A stretch of 64,000 nt of DNA. It comes from Silvibacterium bohemicum. GTDB lineage: Bacteria > Acidobacteriota > Terriglobia > Terriglobales > Acidobacteriaceae. The stretch is taken from positions 594,231 through 658,230 of the forward strand of contig NZ_LBHJ01000012.1 in the NCBI RefSeq assembly GCF_001006305.1, read 5' to 3'. How positions within the stretch are numbered: position 1 is the stretch's first letter; each line of letters starts with the position of its first letter. Made by a program: the position numbers and the translations under genes. The notes under the pieces were generated by a model, which did no database searches, was not told the origin of the DNA, and saw only the letters and a program-made list of their open reading frames with translations. Shown here in pieces: positions 62,244 to 64,000 of the stretch.

Positions 62244-63419
62244 TTAAAGCTCGGTCCCTTCGTTCACGAGATTTACATATCTCGTGTACCGGTAGATACG
62301 CCCGCGCTCCCGGCCAGTGATCTCTTGTACGATGCCCATGGCACGCAATTCCTCTACGGCACGAAGCACGGTCGGCATGCTGAGCTGCGTTTGTTCGACA
62401 AGCATGGGAGGAACGGACACAGACCTTGCCTGCATGGCCCGCAAAACCGCCAGTGCCGAGGCTCCGCGCGCTCCTTTTCCACGGACTTTCTGCTCGTCTT
62501 CATCGAACAAGTCCAGAATTTTTCTGGCCATCTTAACCGCCGATTCTGCGGTAGTTGCAATCGCATCCAGAAAAAATTCAACCCAAAGCTCCCAGTCACC
62601 CTCCATACGTACCTGCTGCAACAGCCTGTAGTAAGTGTCCCGGTTCTGTTTGAGATAGAGGGAAGGATAAAGCAGAGGTTCAGCCAGGACGCCCCGCTCC
62701 ACCAGCAGCAGGGTCACAAGCAGACGGCCGAGCCTTCCATTGCCGTCAAGAAAAGGATGGATGGACTCAAATTGAACATGCAGCAACGCCGCCTGCACAA
62801 GAGGTGGGAAATCCTTGGCGCCGTCGTGTAGAAACTGCTCGAATCGGTTCAGGCATTCTTGCATTTCCGTGACCGGGGGTGGTATGTACGTGGCATTGCT
62901 CGGGCCGCTGCCTCCAATCCAGTTCTGAGATGTGCGAAATTCGCCCGGAGTCTTATCGCTCCCACGGCCAGTATGAAGAAGTTTTTGATGCATCTCGCGA
63001 ATGAGTCGCAGCGAGAGCGGAAACCCCCCGCCAAGGCGTTTCAGGCCATGGCGCATTGCTGCCAGATAGTTCGAAATCTCGAGAATATCCAGCCTATGTT
63101 CTGTGGATGACTGGTCAGCTTCGAACAGCAGCAGCTCGGATAAGGTCGATTGCGTTCCCTCGATCTGCGAGGAAAGGACTGCCTCCTTACGGCTATAAAT
63201 AGAAATGAACAGATTGGTATCCGGAAGGATTTGTCCTATTCCATCCAACCTGCCGATCATGCTGTCCGCTCTTGAAAGCGCATGGCGGATGCGCGCATTC
63301 CATTCCAGTGCAGGCGCCGGGGGCAGCGATGCTGGAACAAAAGCCAAATAGCTTTCTGGCTTGCCACGGAATTGAATGGAGTGTTTTCCTTGAAGGCCTC
63401 GCAGCATGAAGCTAAGCAT
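62244..63419 (-). CDS. Fic-family protein with N-terminal inhibitory helix and winged-helix end
   Basis: 391 residues. Fic core with canonical HPFLDGNGRLGRLL (HxFx(D/E)GNGRxxR), which supports AMP transfer from ATP to a protein hydroxyl. An upstream SSQIEGTQSTLSELL (about residues 83-97) matches the inhibitory helix of class II Fic proteins, so activity is self-restrained. N-terminal Fic/DOC-N domain (PPAPALEWNARIRHALSRAD). C-terminal ~75 residues form a winged helix (QTQLSMPTVLRAVEELRAMG), so it may bind DNA, perhaps its own promoter. No antitoxin gene adjoins. A/T-rich ribosome binding region. Confidence 0.9.
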   Translation of the reverse strand: MLSFMLRGLQGKHSIQFRGKPESYLAFVPASLPPAPALEWNARIRHALSRADSMIGRLDGIGQILPDTNLFISIYSRKEAVLSSQIEGTQSTLSELLLFEADQSSTEHRLDILEISNYLAAMRHGLKRLGGGFPLSLRLIREMHQKLLHTGRGSDKTPGEFRTSQNWIGGSGPSNATYIPPPVTEMQECLNRFEQFLHDGAKDFPPLVQAALLHVQFESIHPFLDGNGRLGRLLVTLLLVERGVLAEPLLYPSLYLKQNRDTYYRLLQQVRMEGDWELWVEFFLDAIATTAESAVKMARKILDLFDEDEQKVRGKGARGASALAVLRAMQARSVSVPPMLVEQTQLSMPTVLRAVEELRAMGIVQEITGRERGRIYRYTRYVNLVNEGTEL

Positions 63420-63687
63420 AATTTAAAAAAAAGAGAAATTCTTAAATAAGCTCACCCTTAAGTAACGATCTTTAATCAGGGGCTCTCAAGACCGCTTCGA
63501 ACAAAATTCGAGATGACACGATAGTGTGGGCGGCAAACTCCTGAATCCATTGGCCAAACCGCCATTGCTGCGGACTAACTAAAGCAGTATCATAGATTTA
63601 GGTCATTTTCCGCAGGCTCTCTTCGTAACTCATTCTTCCCAGCTCTTCATCGGATGAAAACAGTCTGCGCCCTGACCCCAATCAACT

Positions 63688-64000
63688 ATGGCAGACGATC
63701 AGAACCCTCAGCTTCCCCTCGGCGACGGCAACAATGGCGATGGCCCCAATGGTTCGACCGGTCCCACCGGCGCCGCCAATCTCATTCCGATCAATATCGA
63801 AGACGAGATGCGCCGGTCGTACCTCGACTATTCGATGTCGGTCATCATCGGCCGCGCCTTGCCCGACGCCCGCGATGGGCTCAAGCCCGTTCACCGCCGC
63901 GTGCTCTACACCATGCACGAGATGGGCCTGCAGCATAACAAGAAGTACACCAAGTGCGCCAAGGTCGTAGGACAGGCCATGGGTGTGTATCACCCGCACG
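63688..64000 (+). CDS. gyrA: DNA gyrase subunit A, 5' part (runs off window)
   Basis: First 104 residues visible. A Gly/Asn-rich head ([19 protein letters not shown]) of about 30 residues precedes the conserved start [20 protein letters not shown]. Then [21 protein letters not shown] and [12 protein letters not shown], the quinolone-resistance region with Gly-x3-Gly typical of GyrA. The catalytic Tyr lies beyond the edge. ParC is possible, but [17 protein letters not shown] with this N-terminus fits GyrA. Alone on the plus strand, divergent from the Fic gene. Confidence 0.9.
   Translation, partial: MADDQNPQLPLGDGNNGDGPNGSTGPTGAANLIPINIEDEMRRSYLDYSMSVIIGRALPDARDGLKPVHRRVLYTMHEMGLQHNKKYTKCAKVVGQAMGVYHPH

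Overview
The window looks like a GC-rich chromosome of an acidobacterium (class Terriglobia, near Granulicella, Edaphobacter or Terriglobus). This is inferred from gene content: two very large Oar-type TonB-dependent receptors with N-terminal carboxypeptidase-regulatory-like domains, an ADOP-type MacB/FtsX permease, many small secreted or membrane orphans, and coding sequence packed on both strands. There is no phage, transposon, CRISPR array, rRNA or recognisable tRNA. About 43 protein genes are supported; two run off the ends (5' part of a class I nrdA on the minus strand at the left, 5' part of gyrA on the plus strand at the right).

Region 1 to 6.6 kb is a cobalamin-controlled divergon. 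Two cobalamin riboswitches lie back to back: one reads leftward into nrdA (about 834-990, minus) and one reads rightward into a 1212-aa TonB-dependent receptor (about 1408-1577, plus). A YegD-like Hsp70 follows. The simplest reading is that B12 shuts off both B12 uptake and the B12-independent ribonucleotide reductase. A methylmalonyl-CoA mutase large subunit at 31.6-33.2 kb shows the host uses B12.

Region 6.7 to 35.4 kb is mixed housekeeping and accessory genes: an SDR/epimerase, a second giant receptor, small secreted proteins, a TPR-glycosyltransferase fusion, an MFS exporter, a SurA-like lipoprotein, an Orn/Lys/Arg decarboxylase with an N-terminal receiver-like domain, a TolC-family protein, a histidine kinase with a degenerate receiver, an EF-G paralogue with a changed switch I, TyrRS, an ADOP permease coupled to a PNPOx-like protein, a PRISE-like reductase, the mutase, and GlgC.

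Region 35.7 to 40.4 kb is a tight five-gene operon: ECF sigma factor, zinc-finger membrane protein (likely anti-sigma), B-box membrane protein, small membrane protein, and a DUF4097-type putative beta-solenoid. The last three proteins each carry the same two-helix LiaF/DUF5668-like membrane module. This looks like a self-contained envelope-sensing system and is one of the two most interesting loci here.

Region 40.4 to 45.4 kb is a minus-strand operon mutL, then an AlkZ-related winged-helix protein with a roughly 480-residue Arg/Gly/Ser/Lys/Pro-rich tail, then cmk. From 45.5 to 64 kb come pyk, a YihY protein, two thioredoxin-fold proteins, a secreted VOC protein, a PDZ-GAF-PP2C phosphatase, mfd, a DUF885 metallohydrolase, galU, ruvB, a polytopic membrane protein, a Fic protein and gyrA.
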